Positions 63,929 to 64,000 of a stretch of DNA of 64,000 nucleotides are shown here, one piece after another. The translations under genes were made by a program, and so were the position numbers. How positions within the stretch are numbered: the stretch's first letter is position 1; each line of letters opens with the position of its first letter. The notes beneath the pieces are model-generated. The model made no database searches. It saw only the letters and a program-made list of their open reading frames with translations, and was not told the DNA's origin. Source of the stretch: Methylobacterium sp. E-005. GTDB taxonomy: Bacteria > Pseudomonadota > Alphaproteobacteria > Rhizobiales > Beijerinckiaceae. The stretch spans positions 62,001 to 126,000 of the forward strand of contig NZ_JAKSYG010000171.1 of assembly GCF_022829725.1 (NCBI RefSeq), read 5' to 3'.

Positions 63929-64000
63929 ATGAGCCCTCGAAAGCCCGAGCTTACCGCCCGCTGGTCGACCGGCCGAAAGGTCGACGCCGGCAGGGATGCG
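63929..64000 (+). CDS. Possible start of an unidentified gene (partial)
   Basis: An open frame of 24 codons begins MSPRKPELTARWSTGRKVDA and runs off the right edge, 80 bases after the tRNA. It is basic and hydrophilic. Too little is visible to assign it; position downstream of a tRNA is where integrases often start, but nothing here shows that. Confidence 0.25.
   Translation, partial: MSPRKPELTARWSTGRKVDAGRDA

Noticed and set aside
1..64000. CRISPR array, rRNA operon, complete insertion sequence or prophage
   Set aside because: No regularly spaced repeats, rRNA sequence, transposase or phage structural genes were recognised anywhere in the window.

Overview
The window is high-GC, densely coded bacterial chromosome. 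The gene families (SulP-STAS-cNMP, IalB, DUF2778, a cobP-cobO-cobQ block, Mfd, RecG, DinB) and the codon and GC style fit an alphaproteobacterium of the Hyphomicrobiales, most likely Methylobacterium or a close relative. That placement is inference from gene content. No rRNA, CRISPR array, complete insertion sequence or prophage was seen. One tRNA-Glu(UUC) lies near the right end.

Layout, left half. 1-7238 (minus): a peptide-type ABC importer (ATPase cut by the window edge, two permeases, two different family-5 binding proteins) with a GMC flavin oxidoreductase between the binding proteins. 7381-9311 (plus): a fatty acid desaturase translationally coupled to a MetX-like alpha/beta hydrolase. 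9398-15760: a LysR regulator divergent from an operon for a NitT/TauT-type importer, a PuuE-like polysaccharide deacetylase and allophanate hydrolase, probably uptake and breakdown of an organic nitrogen compound. 15869-19035: a SulP transporter with STAS and cyclic-nucleotide domains, then a small Cys-rich secreted protein. 19181-24706 (minus): alkanesulfonate utilisation genes ssuE, two ssuA paralogues, ssuC, ssuB and, beyond a repeat element, ssuD. 25278-27192: a four-Cys mini-protein and an OprB-type sugar porin.

Middle. 27264-36395 is a non-phosphorylative sugar oxidation regulon: Gfo/Idh/MocA sugar dehydrogenase, a small ORF, alpha-ketoglutarate semialdehyde dehydrogenase, GntR/FadR regulator, IlvD/Edd-family aldonate dehydratase, aldose 1-epimerase with a frameshifted end, FucP-like MFS transporter and SMP-30 lactonase. 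The 2-keto-3-deoxyaldonate dehydratase expected for this pathway is not in the window. Near-identical CTCAkACAA sites at both control regions look like operators for the GntR protein.

Right half. mfd, dinB, an AmpG-like permease, a DUF2778 L,D-transpeptidase-like protein, a CitE-like lyase, a divergent pair of DJ-1/PfpI proteins (one a GlxA-type regulator), hspQ, a DUF4424 protein, an IalB protein, an acyl-CoA-synthetase-like protein without its P-loop, a pseudo-receiver, a fused remnant of a TumE/HTH toxin-antitoxin pair, a UbiH-type hydroxylase, a haloacetate-dehalogenase-like hydrolase, recG, a D-2-hydroxyacid dehydrogenase, a 58-residue membrane protein, an ACS-family MFS transporter, the cobalamin genes and the tRNA.

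Five copies of a roughly 75-135 bp intergenic element built of stacked hairpins (stems of the types CCAAAGGGC, TCGGGG, AGGGC, GAAAGGTC) sit at 3' ends of genes and are the main non-coding signal of the window.
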